From the NCBI RefSeq assembly GCF_004803715.2, contig NZ_CP039383.2, forward strand, positions 2,170,001-2,234,000: DNA of 64,000 nucleotides, read 5' to 3'. The stretch's first letter is position 1. Each line of letters begins with the position of its first letter. Of this stretch, positions 8,388-19,512 are shown one piece after another. The notes beneath the pieces are model-generated. The model did no database searches and was not told the origin of the DNA. It was given only the letters and a program-made list of their open reading frames with translations. A program made the position numbers and the translations under genes. The DNA comes from Luteimonas yindakuii (GTDB lineage Bacteria > Pseudomonadota > Gammaproteobacteria > Xanthomonadales > Xanthomonadaceae).

Positions 8388-8846
8388 CTAGCGCACCAGT
8401 GCCGCCGCGCGCTGGCGCACGGCTTCGTCGCGGGCGAGCACGTCCACGCGCTCGTTGTCGGGATCGCCGTTGTGGCCCTTCACCCAGCGCCAGTCGATCT
8501 CATGATGCCCGGCGGCCGCATGGAGGCGCTGCCACAGGTCCTGGTTCTTGACCGGCTCACCGCCCGCCGTGCGCCAGTTGCGCCGGATCCAGTTCGGCAT
8601 CCATTCGGTGATGCCCTTGCGCACGTACTGGGAATCGGTCTGCAGCATCACCGTGCACGGTTCGGTCAGCGTTTCCAGGCCGCTGATCGCGGCCATCAGT
8701 TCCATGCGGTTGTTGGTGGTCAGCGGCTCGCCGCCGACCAGCTCGCGCTCCTTGCCGCGATAACGCAGCAGCGCGGCCCAGCCACCCGGACCGGGGTTGC
8801 CGAGGCAGGCGCCGTCGGTATGGATCTCCACAGCCTTGCGCGTCAT
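8388..8846 (-). CDS. rnhA: Ribonuclease HI (152 aa)
   Basis: RNase HI cleaves the RNA strand of RNA-DNA hybrids, including R-loops and primer remnants. Catalytic residues are visible in [15 protein letters not shown] (Asp), [10 protein letters not shown] (Glu), [12 protein letters not shown] (Asp) and [12 protein letters not shown] (Asp). [13 protein letters not shown] carries the conserved His. The length of 152 matches the E. coli type. Its ATG overlaps the stop of the upstream methyltransferase gene as ATGA, and dnaQ follows within a few bases. Confidence 0.97.
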   Translation of the reverse strand: MTRKAVEIHTDGACLGNPGPGGWAALLRYRGKERELVGGEPLTTNNRMELMAAISGLETLTEPCTVMLQTDSQYVRKGITEWMPNWIRRNWRTAGGEPVKNQDLWQRLHAAAGHHEIDWRWVKGHNGDPDNERVDVLARDEAVRQRAAALVR

Positions 8847-9496
8847 GCCGCCGGCAACCCCCGCGGCAATGCCAACCGTGCGGCGGGCAACGGCGTCAGC
8901 GCAGCCACGCGCTTCTCCGCCCGCAGGGCGTAGGCCGCACGCAGGCCGGGGCCGGATTGCAGGACATCACTCGCTTCGAGCTTCCACTGCGGGCCGATGC
9001 CCTGCGAGACCGGCTCGGGTTCGAGGCCGGCGCGGCGCAGGCGCCGACGCCAGCCCAGCGGCTCGCCCGCGCGCAGGCCCTGGCCGCGCCAGCGCCAGCG
9101 ATACGGTGAGAGGGGGTTGAGGGTGAACAGCCACAGGCGCCCACCCGGCTCGAGCACGCGCGCCGCCTCCTCGAGCAGGCCGTCGTCCTCGCCACCGGCG
9201 CGCACCACGTGCTGGAGGATGACGACGCCCATCGTGGCGCTCGGGAACGGCAGCGCCAGGCCGCAGCGCACCGCGCCCTCCCAGCCATGCCGGCCACGCC
9301 ACAGCCCCAGGCCGCGTCCGCAGGCCGCGTCGAGTTCGGGCCGGGGCACCGGGCCCAGCCACAGCCAGGGCGGCGACGGACGTTCCGCCAGGGTCCGCTG
9401 CAGCATCGCGTCCTCGCCGTCGAGCAGGACCCGACCGGCGGGACTGGCGAACCAGGTGGTCACCCCAGGTTGACCGTTCAGGGAGGTGGAGGGCAT
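8843..9496 (-). CDS. SAM-dependent methyltransferase-like protein (217 aa)
   Basis: A class I methyltransferase-like protein upstream of rnh[23 protein letters not shown] and [24 protein letters not shown] are the post-II and motif III regions of the Methyltransf_11 family; they are given here only by their key parts VVILQHVV and [12 protein letters not shown]. The usual motif I glycine loop is not clear ([13 protein letters not shown] is the nearest), so SAM binding may be degenerate. The ATG at 9496 begins [11 protein letters not shown]. The rnhA-methyltransferase pairing is common in this family of bacteria, but the substrate is unknown. Confidence 0.7.
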   Translation of the reverse strand: MPSTSLNGQPGVTTWFASPAGRVLLDGEDAMLQRTLAERPSPPWLWLGPVPRPELDAACGRGLGLWRGRHGWEGAVRCGLALPFPSATMGVVILQHVVRAGGEDDGLLEEAARVLEPGGRLWLFTLNPLSPYRWRWRGQGLRAGEPLGWRRRLRRAGLEPEPVSQGIGPQWKLEASDVLQSGPGLRAAYALRAEKRVAALTPLPAARLALPRGLPAA

Positions 9497-9532
9497 GGTC
9501 ACGCATTCTACAGACCCAAGGGGGCCGGCCGA

Positions 9533-10303
9533 GTGCACCTGCAGCCGATCCCGGCACTGTCGGACAACTACATCTGGTGCCTCGCCGACGACGACGGTGC
9601 GCACGCGCTGGTCGTCGACCCGGGCGTTGCCACGCCAGTGCTCGAAGCCCTGCGCGGGCCGCCGCTGGCGATCCTGCTGACCCATCACCACGGCGACCAC
9701 ATCGGCGGCGTCCCGGCGCTGCTGGAGCGCTGGCCGGGCACGCCGGTGATCGCTCCGGTCGATGAGCGCATCGCGCTGGCTACGTGCCGGGTCACCGATG
9801 GCGAGCAGGTCACCATCGGCCCCTGGTGCTTCGACGTGCTCGCGGTCCCCGGCCACACCCGCAGCCACCTGGCCTTCCACGGCCACGGGGTACTGTTCTG
9901 CGGCGATACCTTGTTCAGCCTCGGTTGCGGCCGGCTGTTCGAGGGTACGCCCGCCCAGATGCTGGCCTCCCTGGACCGCCTTGCCGCTCTGCCGGGCACG
10001 TCGCTGGTCTGCTGCGGCCACGAGTACACGCATTCCAACGCCCGCTTCGCGCGTGCGGTGGAACCGGACAACCCGGCGCTGGCGCGCCTCAGCGAGGAGC
10101 TGGACACCATGGACCAGACCGGCAAAGCGACCCTGCCCACCCGACTGGCCGACGAACTGGCCTGCAACCCGTTCCTGCGCATCGATGTGCCTGCCGTGCG
10201 TGCCGCCATCCGCTTGCGCGCACCGGTCGCGCCGGCGGCGGATGCCCCCCGCGACGCCTGGTTCGGCGCCCTGCGCGCCTGGAAGGACGGATTCGCCGCA
10301 TGA
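9533..10303 (+). CDS. gloB: Hydroxyacylglutathione hydrolase, glyoxalase II (256 aa)
   Basis: GloB hydrolyses S-D-lactoylglutathione to D-lactate and glutathione in methylglyoxal detoxification. The metal motif THHHGDHIGG is present, followed by VPGHTRSHLAFH, LFCGDTLFSLGCGRLFEGT and VCCGHEYTHSN, all standard for type II glyoxalases. I chose the GTG at 9533 (VHLQPIPALSDNYIW) because AGGGGG lies about nine bases upstream and the family starts at this point; the open frame extends further but without homologous sequence. Its stop overlaps the following start (ATGA). Confidence 0.95.
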   Translation: MHLQPIPALSDNYIWCLADDDGAHALVVDPGVATPVLEALRGPPLAILLTHHHGDHIGGVPALLERWPGTPVIAPVDERIALATCRVTDGEQVTIGPWCFDVLAVPGHTRSHLAFHGHGVLFCGDTLFSLGCGRLFEGTPAQMLASLDRLAALPGTSLVCCGHEYTHSNARFARAVEPDNPALARLSEELDTMDQTGKATLPTRLADELACNPFLRIDVPAVRAAIRLRAPVAPAADAPRDAWFGALRAWKDGFAA

Positions 10304-11547
10304 GGGCGCGGCGCCCGGCGATGCGGCGGCTGGCCATCGTCCTCGCCTGCCTCCTGCCCGCGGCTGCGGTGGTCGCGGCCGACGCTCCGGTCGGCGCGAC
10401 CGAGGCACGCACCGAGCGGCAGGGCCGGGAGATCTACCAGAGCTTCGTCGACGGCCTTGCCGATCGTGACTGCAGCGCCGATTCCAGCGAGCGCTGGCGC
10501 CGCCATTTCGCCCATGTCCCGGCTGATCTCGCCCGCACGCCGGACCGGCTGCTGCCGCTGTTCGGCTACGTGGTCGACCAGCTGCGCGCCCAGCACCTGC
10601 CCACCGAGTACGCGCTGATCCCGTTCGTCGAGAGCGGTTACCGCCCCGGCGCACGCAGCGCGTCCGGACCGGCCGGTCTGTGGCAGTTCATCGCGCTCAC
10701 CGCACGCAACCACAAGGTGCCGATCCGCCCCGGGTATGACGGCCGGCTGTCGCCGGTGGATTCCACCCAGGCGGCGGTGCGCTACCTCAAGACCCTGCAT
10801 GGGATGTTCGCCGGCGACTGGCGGCTGGCGGTGATGGGCTACAACGCCGGCGAATACCGGCTGTTCGGCGCGTTGCGCCAGGCCGGCCAGCGCGCCGCCG
10901 ATGCGCGTCCCGAAGAACTGCCGATGCCGCAGACCACCCGTGCCTACGTGCGCAAGCTGCAGGCGCTGTCGTGCCTGCTGCTGGAGGCCGGCGAACGCGA
11001 GGAGTGGCTGCAGGCGATCGACCACAGCGTGCCGGTGCTGGTGCCGGCGCCGCTGCCGCGCGGTGCGAACCACCTCGACAGCTGGGCGGCCCGCGAGGGT
11101 CACGACCCGGAACAGATCCGCCGCTTCAACCCCGCGTTCCCGGACGGCCGCGTCGCCAGCGCCGACCGTGCCCTGCGGGTGCTCGCGCCCGCGCGTGCCG
11201 GCCGGGCCGGAAGCGACGCCGCGGCCATGACCGCGATTGCCGCGGTGCCGGCCACGGCTGCCGGTTCCGGCAGCGCGCCGCCCACAGCCGCCGTGGCCGT
11301 AACCACGGCCCGCGCGCCGGTGGAACCGGTGCATTACGCGCAGGCGGTCGAGCCGCCCCGCTCGCATGTCGTTGCGCGTGGCGAGTCGGTATGGCGCATC
11401 GCGCGCCGCTATGGCATCGGCGTGGCCCAGCTCCTCGCACGCAACGGCCTGAGCGGCAACAGCGTGCTGCGTCCGGGCATGACCCTGCTGATCGACGACG
11501 TGCTGCCGCAGACCGCGGGCGTGGACACTGCGCAGGGAAGCCCCTGA
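10300..11547 (+). CDS. mltD: Membrane-bound lytic murein transglycosylase D-like, with LysM (415 aa)
   Basis: This is an exported lytic transglycosylase. A signal peptide (RRLAIVLACLLPAAAVVAAD) ends near residue 27 and there is no lipobox Cys, unlike E. coli MltD. The SLT domain spans roughly residues 90-210: YALIPFVESGYRPGARS holds the catalytic Glu, followed by SGPAGLWQFIALTARN and VMGYNAGEYRLFGALRQA. A degenerate LysM-like stretch lies near 260-300. One good LysM domain is at the C-terminus (SHVVARGESVWRIARRYGI to RPGMTLLI), which binds peptidoglycan. An alanine-rich linker separates them. The ATG overlaps the gloB stop. Confidence 0.88.
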   Translation: MRARRPAMRRLAIVLACLLPAAAVVAADAPVGATEARTERQGREIYQSFVDGLADRDCSADSSERWRRHFAHVPADLARTPDRLLPLFGYVVDQLRAQHLPTEYALIPFVESGYRPGARSASGPAGLWQFIALTARNHKVPIRPGYDGRLSPVDSTQAAVRYLKTLHGMFAGDWRLAVMGYNAGEYRLFGALRQAGQRAADARPEELPMPQTTRAYVRKLQALSCLLLEAGEREEWLQAIDHSVPVLVPAPLPRGANHLDSWAAREGHDPEQIRRFNPAFPDGRVASADRALRVLAPARAGRAGSDAAAMTAIAAVPATAAGSGSAPPTAAVAVTTARAPVEPVHYAQAVEPPRSHVVARGESVWRIARRYGIGVAQLLARNGLSGNSVLRPGMTLLIDDVLPQTAGVDTAQGSP

Positions 11548-11716
11548 ATGCCGCTCCACGAGGAGGGTGTTGACCGGCACTGCGATCGGCACTGCACGGG
11601 CGCGCCCGACCCTGGGAGCCGCCTGGACCAACACGCGAATGCGCGCCACGCCCCGGCCATAGAGAACGGGCGCAGACGTTGCCGCCCGCGCCCGCTTCGA
11701 CCGTCCGCTACGCCGG

Positions 11717-13684
11717 TTACAGGCGTGCTTCGTTCACCGTGACCTTCATCCGGGCGCGCAGCGTGCGCACCAGCGTCTGCGCGGCCTCGCCGCCGGCGAG
11801 CATGGTCAGCTGCTGAATCAGCATCTGGCGCTCCTGTTCGCTGGCTTCCGCCGGATTGCCCGGGGTGACAGCGCTGACCGCATACACCACCACGCTGCCA
11901 TCCTCGAGGGCGACATGACCCGGCGACACCGCTCCTTCGGCCGGCACCGGCGCACGGAAATAGGCTTCGACCGCAGTCGGGTGCGGCACCGGCGTACCAC
12001 GTGGCACGCCCGGCACGTCCTGCACCGGCAGGTCGCGCTCGGCCGCGACCTCGGCCAGCGTCGCGCCGTCCGCCACCCGGCCGACCATCGCCTCCGCGGC
12101 GGCCGTATTGGCCCTGCGCGCACGGTCGGCACGCACCGCGGCGATCACCCGGTCACGCACCGCCTCCAGCGGCAGCGCACGTTCCGGGGAGTGCTCGATC
12201 ACCCGCAACATCACGGACTGTTCCGGGCCGGTTTCGACCGGATCGCTGACCGTGCCGTCCTCCACCATGGCCGGACTGAACGCCATGCGTTGCACCGCCG
12301 GGTGCGCGAGTACGCCCGGGGCCCCGCCACGCGGGAACGGTCCGGCCTTCTGCACCTGCAGGCCGGCTTCCTCCGCCGCAGGCGCGAGTGATGTCGGGTT
12401 GCGGTAGGCGCGATCGACGACGCGGTTCACGAGTTCGCTGAAACCGCGCTCGCGCGCACCCTCGCCGAGCTCGCGCTGGAGCTGCTCGCGCACTTCCTCG
12501 AACGGGGTCTGCGTGCCGGCCTGCAATTCGCGCAGCTGCAGCACATGCCAGCCGAATTCGGTACGGGCGGTGCTGACGTCGCCGGGCTGCATCTGCGCGA
12601 GCGCGGCATCGAACGCGTCACCCATCGTGCCGGGCTCGACCCAGTCCAGGTCGCCACCGGCGTCACGCGAACCGGGATCCTCGGAATGCTCACGCGCCAG
12701 CGCGGCGAAATCCGCGCCCTGCTGCGCCTGCCGGGCGAGGTCCTTGGCCTTTTCCTCCGCTGCGCGCCGCGCAGACGCGTCGGCATCGGCGGGAACCTCG
12801 ATCAGGATGTGCGAGATCAGCCGGCGGTCGGGCTCGGAGTAACGTGCGCGCTCCTTTTCGTAATGCGCGCGCAGCTGGGCCTCGTCCACCACCTCGTCCT
12901 GCAGCCCGCTGCCGTCGAGCACGATGTACTCCACCGTCACAATCTCCGGCGCGCGGTAGTCGGCCTGGTTGGCCTGGTACCAGGCCTGCAGGTCCGCGTC
13001 CGACACCGGCGCCTCGTCGGTCATCGGCGGCAGTACCGCGAACGACACGTCACGGCGCTCGCCGAGCAGCACCATCAGGCGATCGATCTGCGCCGGGGTC
13101 ACGAAGGCCGACTGCGCGACGTGCGTGGGCAGCAGCGACTGCTGCATGCCTTCGCGGACGCGCTCGTCGAACTGCCGCGGCGTCATCGGTGGATTCTGCG
13201 ACTGCAGCGCCAGCTGGTAGCGCTGCGGGTCGAAGCGGCCCTCGACCTGGAACGACGGGATCTGCTGGATCTCCGCCGCGACCTGCGCGTCGCCCACCGC
13301 GATGCCGCGATTGCGCGCGGCGAGGCGCAGCACCGCCTGGTCGATCAGCTGTTCGAGCACCTGCCGGCGGTTGTCCGCGCTCTCGAATGCGAGGCCGTCG
13401 AAAGCGTCGCCCTGCTCCTCGCGCTGGCGCTGCCGCTCCTGCTCGAATGCGAAGCGGAAGTCTTCCGGCGACACGTCCTCGTGCACCCATGCCAGTTTGC
13501 GAACAGGCCACCAGTCCGGCGCCGTGCGCCACCACGAGGGTGCGGACTCGACGCGCGCGACATGGTTGCCGCCGCCCTGGAACAGATACTGCTCCATGCC
13601 GAAGAAGGCGAACGGAATCGCCAGCAGGATCACGATCGCGACCGCGATCCAACCGCTGGTTTTCTCTCTCAGGGCTTGCAGCAT
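11717..13684 (-). CDS. ppiD: SurA N-terminal/PpiD-type periplasmic peptidyl-prolyl isomerase (655 aa)
   Basis: PpiD is an inner-membrane-anchored periplasmic chaperone that works near the Sec translocon. A single membrane anchor lies at residues 12-30 (WIAVAIVILLAIPFAFFGM). A SurA_N-like region follows at about 70-220 (LIDQAVLRLAARNRGIAV). The parvulin domain is at about 270-365 (LISHILIEVP, DFAALAREHSEDPGS, GGDLDWVEPGTMGDAFD, FGWHVLQL). The C-terminal half is a PpiD-specific extension. Location after hupB and the tRNAs matches the lon-hupB-ppiD order known from other gammaproteobacteria. Length is in the family range (about 620-660). Confidence 0.93.
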   Translation of the reverse strand: MLQALREKTSGWIAVAIVILLAIPFAFFGMEQYLFQGGGNHVARVESAPSWWRTAPDWWPVRKLAWVHEDVSPEDFRFAFEQERQRQREEQGDAFDGLAFESADNRRQVLEQLIDQAVLRLAARNRGIAVGDAQVAAEIQQIPSFQVEGRFDPQRYQLALQSQNPPMTPRQFDERVREGMQQSLLPTHVAQSAFVTPAQIDRLMVLLGERRDVSFAVLPPMTDEAPVSDADLQAWYQANQADYRAPEIVTVEYIVLDGSGLQDEVVDEAQLRAHYEKERARYSEPDRRLISHILIEVPADADASARRAAEEKAKDLARQAQQGADFAALAREHSEDPGSRDAGGDLDWVEPGTMGDAFDAALAQMQPGDVSTARTEFGWHVLQLRELQAGTQTPFEEVREQLQRELGEGARERGFSELVNRVVDRAYRNPTSLAPAAEEAGLQVQKAGPFPRGGAPGVLAHPAVQRMAFSPAMVEDGTVSDPVETGPEQSVMLRVIEHSPERALPLEAVRDRVIAAVRADRARRANTAAAEAMVGRVADGATLAEVAAERDLPVQDVPGVPRGTPVPHPTAVEAYFRAPVPAEGAVSPGHVALEDGSVVVYAVSAVTPGNPAEASEQERQMLIQQLTMLAGGEAAQTLVRTLRARMKVTVNEARL

Positions 13685-13809
13685 GGCGACAACCGGGGTT
13701 CGACGTAGCCGCGCAGTTTACCCGGAATGCCGAAGGTCGACAGTCCGGCGCAGACGTACGCACGCAGCCCGCATCACAACGGCGGGCGCAGCCGGACGAA
13801 CCACGTCGC

Positions 13810-13847
13810 ACAAAAAACGAAGGGCGCCGTTACGGGCGCCCTTCGGA
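13810..13847 (-). terminator. Terminator downstream of distal tRNA-Asp
   Basis: On the minus strand GAAGGGCGCCC and GGCGCCCTTC form a GC-rich stem, followed by TTTTTT. It ends the tRNA transcript before ppiD. Confidence 0.9.
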
Positions 13848-13854
13848 AACAAGA

Positions 13855-13931
13855 TGGCGGAGCGGACGGGACTCGAACCCGCGACCTCCGGCGTGACAGG
13901 CCAGCATTCTAACCAACTGAACTACCGCTCC
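13855..13931 (-). tRNA. tRNA-Asp (GTC), copy 1
   Basis: Complete 77-base tRNA with encoded CCA on the complement. GGAGCGG pairs with CCGCTCC. The anticodon loop CTGTCAC gives GTC. It is identical to the copy at 14029-14105. Confidence 0.97.
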
Positions 13932-13988
13932 GCGTTTGAAACTGTTTCGTGTGCATCCGGGCGGGATTCGACATCCCCTACCCTTTGA

Positions 13989-14022
13989 AGAAAACAAGGG
14001 CGCCGAAGACGGCGCCCTTCGA
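13989..14022 (-). terminator. Terminator-like hairpin between the two tRNA-Asp genes
   Basis: On the minus strand AAGGGCGCCGTCTTCGGCGC continues to CCTTGTTTTC: a stem with a TTTT stretch after it. It lies directly after the proximal tRNA-Asp and is similar in sequence to the hairpin after the distal copy. Confidence 0.7.
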
Positions 14023-14028
14023 GATCAA

Positions 14029-14105
14029 TGGCGGAGCGGACGGGACTCGAACCCGCGACCTCCGGCGTGACAGGCCAGCATTCTAACCAACTGAACTACC
14101 GCTCC
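14029..14105 (-). tRNA. tRNA-Asp (GTC), copy 2
   Basis: Identical in sequence to the copy at 13855-13931, with encoded CCA and GTC anticodon. The two copies are offset by 174 bases and their flanks are also similar. Confidence 0.97.
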
Positions 14106-14131
14106 GCGTTGAAACTCTTAAAACCTTGGCG

Positions 14132-14206
14132 TGGTGGGTGCTGAGGGTTTCGAACCCCCGACCCTCGCCTTGTAAGGGCGACGCTCTACCGCTGAGCTAA
14201 GCACCC
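14132..14206 (-). tRNA. tRNA-Val (TAC)
   Basis: 75-base tRNA with encoded CCA on the complement, GGGTGCT/AGCACCC acceptor, and anticodon loop CTTACAA giving TAC. It starts only 13 bases after the hupB stop, so it may be processed from a hupB-tRNA transcript. Confidence 0.97.
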
Positions 14207-14219
14207 CCGAAGGAGCCGC

Positions 14220-14492
14220 TTAATTTACACCGTCCTTGAGCGCTTTGCCAGCCTTGAACGCAGGGTTCTTGGTGGCGGCGATCTGGATCTCTTCGCCGGT
14301 GCGCGGGTTGCGGCCGGTACGTGCAGCGCGCTCGCGGACCTCGAAGGTGCCGAAGCCGGCAATGGCGACGTCCTCGCCCTGCTTCAGGCCGTTGGTGATC
14401 GCCTCGAACACGGCGTCGACGGCGCAGGTGGCCTGGGCCTTGGTGAGGTCGCACTTGTCGGCGACGGTCGTGATCAGATCGGACTTCTTCAT
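14220..14492 (-). CDS. hupB: DNA-binding protein HU-beta (90 aa)
   Basis: This is a histone-like nucleoid protein. It starts [20 protein letters not shown] and has the DNA-binding arm signature [21 protein letters not shown], split here as [10 protein letters not shown] and [12 protein letters not shown]. The C-terminus [16 protein letters not shown] is typical of the 90-residue HU family. AGGAG lies upstream of the ATG. It lies downstream of lon, as in E. coli, and has its own sigma70-type promoter in the intervening 215 bases. Confidence 0.98.
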   Translation of the reverse strand: MKKSDLITTVADKCDLTKAQATCAVDAVFEAITNGLKQGEDVAIAGFGTFEVRERAARTGRNPRTGEEIQIAATKNPAFKAGKALKDGVN

Positions 14493-14621
14493 TTAGGAAC
14501 GCTCCTGTGCGACTGCGAGGTCGCGATGATGACAACCGGCCCGCCTCGAGTATCGACGTGCTTGCCTGGCCGGTTCGGACGATGCGATGCGCGACGTGCG
14601 TCGCACATCGCGGACGCGGGT

Positions 14622-14650
14622 TTTATAACAGCGCCCCCGGTGCGACGCAA
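14622..14650 (-). promoter_or_regulatory. Sigma70-type promoter for hupB
   Basis: On the minus strand TTGCGT (14645-14650) and TATAAA (14622-14627) are separated by exactly 17 bases, about 130 bases upstream of the hupB ATG. This is the best housekeeping promoter match noted in the window. Confidence 0.75.
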
Positions 14651-14707
14651 GGAAAAAGCCCACAACCACGCGGATTTACGCGCACTAACGCAGGCTGTGC
14701 GGGCGTG

Positions 14708-17143
<2,436 letters not shown>

Positions 17144-17194
17144 CGGGACTCCGGGGGAAACGGTCGGGCAGGATCGCCCGCAACTGGCTTCCAG

Positions 17195-17223
17195 TTATGG
17201 GGCTCGCGCGGGGTGCTTGCAAG
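17195..17223 (-). promoter_or_regulatory. Sigma32-type heat-shock promoter for lon
   Basis: On the minus strand CTTGCAA (17217-17223) and CCCCATAA (17195-17202) are separated by 14 bases. The consensus is CTTGAAA, 11-16 bases, CCCCATNT, so the match is close. It lies about 50 bases upstream of the lon ATG, between clpX and lon. Confidence 0.8.
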
Positions 17224-17340
17224 CGGACGCTGCGTGCCATTGCGGCGGAGGTCATACACGCCGGCGAATCAGTGGCTTGCAACGAAAATGCCCGCGCCCA
17301 AGGGGAGCGCGGGCACTGGATCCGGCCGGCCGCGGCGGGG

Positions 17341-18627
17341 TTATTCCCCGGCGGCGACCTTCGGTGGCGCCGGCGGCGCCTGGTAGATCAGGTACGGCTC
17401 GGACTTGTGCTCGATCACCGATTCATCGACCACCACCTTGCTGACGTTCTCCAGCGACGGCAGGTCGTACATGGTGTCGAGCAGCACCGATTCGACGATG
17501 GTGCGCAGCCCGCGCGCGCCGGTCTTGCGCTTGATCGCCTTGCGCGCGATCGCGGCCAGCGCGTCCTCGCGGAACTCGAGCTCCACGCCCTCCATGTCGA
17601 ACAGGCGCTTGAACTGCTTTGTGATGGCGTTCTTGGGCTCGGTGAGGATCTGCACCAGCGCCGGTTCGTCGAGCTCTTCGAGCGTGGCGACCACCGGCAG
17701 GCGACCCACGAACTCCGGGATCAGGCCGAACTTGATCAGGTCTTCAGGCTCGACGTCCGCCAGCACCTTGCCGGTATCGGCCTTGCGCTCGCTGCTCTTC
17801 ACCTTGGCCGAGAAGCCGATGCCACCGCCATCGGCGCTGCGCTGCTGGATGATCTTCTCCAGCCCGGCGAACGCGCCACCGACGATAAACAGGATGTTGC
17901 TGGTGTCGACCTGCAGGAACTCCTGCTGCGGATGCTTGCGCCCGCCCTGCGGCGGCACGCTGGCCATCGTGCCTTCGATCAGCTTCAGCAGCGCCTGCTG
18001 CACGCCTTCGCCGGACACGTCGCGGGTGATCGACGGGTTCTCGCTCTTGCGCGAGATCTTGTCGATCTCGTCGATGTAGACGATGCCCTGCTGTGCCTTC
18101 TCGACGTCGTAGTCGCACTTCTGCAGGAGCTTCTGGATGATGTTCTCGACGTCCTCGCCCACGTAGCCGGCTTCGGTCAGCGTCGTGGCATCGGCCATGG
18201 TGAACGGCACGTTGAGCAGGCGCGCCAGCGTTTCCGCGAGCAGCGTCTTGCCCGAACCCGTCGGGCCGACGAGCAGGATATTGGACTTCGCCAGCTCGAC
18301 GTCGTCGCTCTTCTGCCGGCTCTCGATGCGCTTGTAGTGGTTGTACACCGCCACTGCGAGCGTGCGCTTGGCGCGGTTCTGGCCGATGACGTACTGGTCC
18401 AGGACCTCGAGGATCTCCTTCGGCTTGGGCAGCGAACTGCGTGCCGACTGGGCCTTTTCCTCGAGTTCCTCGCGGATGATGTCGTTGCAGAGTTCGACGC
18501 ATTCATCGCAGATGAACACGCTCGGGCCGGCAATCAGCTTGCGGACCTCATGCTGGCTTTTCCCGCAGAACGAGCAGTACAGGATCTTGTTGCTGTCGCC
18601 GGAACGGCCCTGGGCGTCTTTGCTCAT
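17341..18627 (-). CDS. clpX: ATP-dependent Clp protease ATP-binding subunit ClpX (428 aa)
   Basis: ClpX is the AAA+ unfoldase partner of ClpP. The N-terminal C4 zinc-binding domain has CSFCGKSQ and CDECVELC. Walker A is [15 protein letters not shown], Walker B is [11 protein letters not shown]. The ClpP-docking IGF loop is seen in [10 protein letters not shown]. The sensor region [14 protein letters not shown] is near the C-terminus. The ATG at 18627 ([14 protein letters not shown]) is the family start; an extension to 18735 is unsupported. clpP lies 168 bases upstream on the same strand. Confidence 0.98.
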   Translation of the reverse strand: MSKDAQGRSGDSNKILYCSFCGKSQHEVRKLIAGPSVFICDECVELCNDIIREELEEKAQSARSSLPKPKEILEVLDQYVIGQNRAKRTLAVAVYNHYKRIESRQKSDDVELAKSNILLVGPTGSGKTLLAETLARLLNVPFTMADATTLTEAGYVGEDVENIIQKLLQKCDYDVEKAQQGIVYIDEIDKISRKSENPSITRDVSGEGVQQALLKLIEGTMASVPPQGGRKHPQQEFLQVDTSNILFIVGGAFAGLEKIIQQRSADGGGIGFSAKVKSSERKADTGKVLADVEPEDLIKFGLIPEFVGRLPVVATLEELDEPALVQILTEPKNAITKQFKRLFDMEGVELEFREDALAAIARKAIKRKTGARGLRTIVESVLLDTMYDLPSLENVSKVVVDESVIEHKSEPYLIYQAPPAPPKVAAGE

Positions 18628-18795
18628 GTGCTTCGGTTTACCAGATGAAACGGTCCGCCGGAGCGGAGAGACGGACCGAGAATAGCATAGCGGCCGCGGG
18701 GCGCGTTCGCGCCTTCCGCGGGGATGGAAACGCAAGCGGCGTCAGACAGTTACCGCATATGGCCGCGGTCGTGCCGCGGCTGCGTGGCGAATCGT

Positions 18796-19422
18796 TCAGG
18801 ACGGCTGGATCGACTCGTCCGGGCGGCGCTGGAGCACCTCGTCGATCATTCCGTATTCCTTCGCGCCTTCTGCACTGAGGAAACGGTCGCGCTCCATGTC
18901 GCGCTCGATCTGCTCCAGCGGCTGGCCGGTGTGGTCGGCGTACAGCTGGTTCAGGCGCTGGCGCAGATACAGGATCTCGCGCGCGTGGATCTCGATGTCG
19001 GTGGCCTGGCCCTGCGTGCCGCCGGAGGGCTGGTGGATCATCACCCGCGAGTTCGGCAGCGCGTAGCGCTTGCCCTTGGCACCGGCCATCAGCAGCATCG
19101 AACCCGCACTGGCCGCCTGGCCGATGCACATGGTGCTGACGTCGGGCTTGATGAACTGCATGGTGTCGTAGATCGCCAGGCCCGCGGTCACCACGCCGCC
19201 GGGCGAGTTGATGTACAGGCTGATGTCCTTCTCGGGGTTCTCCGCCTCGAGGAACAGCATCTGCGCCACCACCACGTTGGCGACGTGGTCGTCGATCGGC
19301 CCGACCAGGAAGATGATCCGCTCCTTGAGCAGGCGCGAATAGATGTCGTAGGCGCGCTCGCCGCGGCTGGTCTGCTCGACCACCATCGGCACCAGGTTGA
19401 GGGCTTTGGTCACTTGGTTCAC
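18796..19422 (-). CDS. clpP: ATP-dependent Clp protease proteolytic subunit ClpP (208 aa)
   Basis: ClpP forms the tetradecameric serine peptidase chamber served by ClpX. The catalytic Ser is in [10 protein letters not shown] (about residue 105), the His in [10 protein letters not shown] (about 130), and the Asp in the [12 protein letters not shown] region. I chose the GTG at 19420-19422 ([17 protein letters not shown]) because AGGAG lies eight bases upstream and the length then fits the family; a longer frame to 19470 lacks this. It lies between tig and clpX, the classical tig-clpP-clpX order. Confidence 0.97.
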   Translation of the reverse strand: MNQVTKALNLVPMVVEQTSRGERAYDIYSRLLKERIIFLVGPIDDHVANVVVAQMLFLEAENPEKDISLYINSPGGVVTAGLAIYDTMQFIKPDVSTMCIGQAASAGSMLLMAGAKGKRYALPNSRVMIHQPSGGTQGQATDIEIHAREILYLRQRLNQLYADHTGQPLEQIERDMERDRFLSAEGAKEYGMIDEVLQRRPDESIQPS

Positions 19423-19512
19423 GCGCGGAACTCCTGCTGATGTGGCGCCCGCGCAGTGGTGCACGGGCATCCGTTACGTCGCATTGCCACCCGCGGCTGC
19501 GGGCCGGCCGGC

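Noticed and set aside
11548..11716. Short frame starting ATGCCGCTCCACGAGG after the transglycosylase gene
   Set aside because: No ribosome binding site or conserved motif; treated as an intergenic region between convergent genes.
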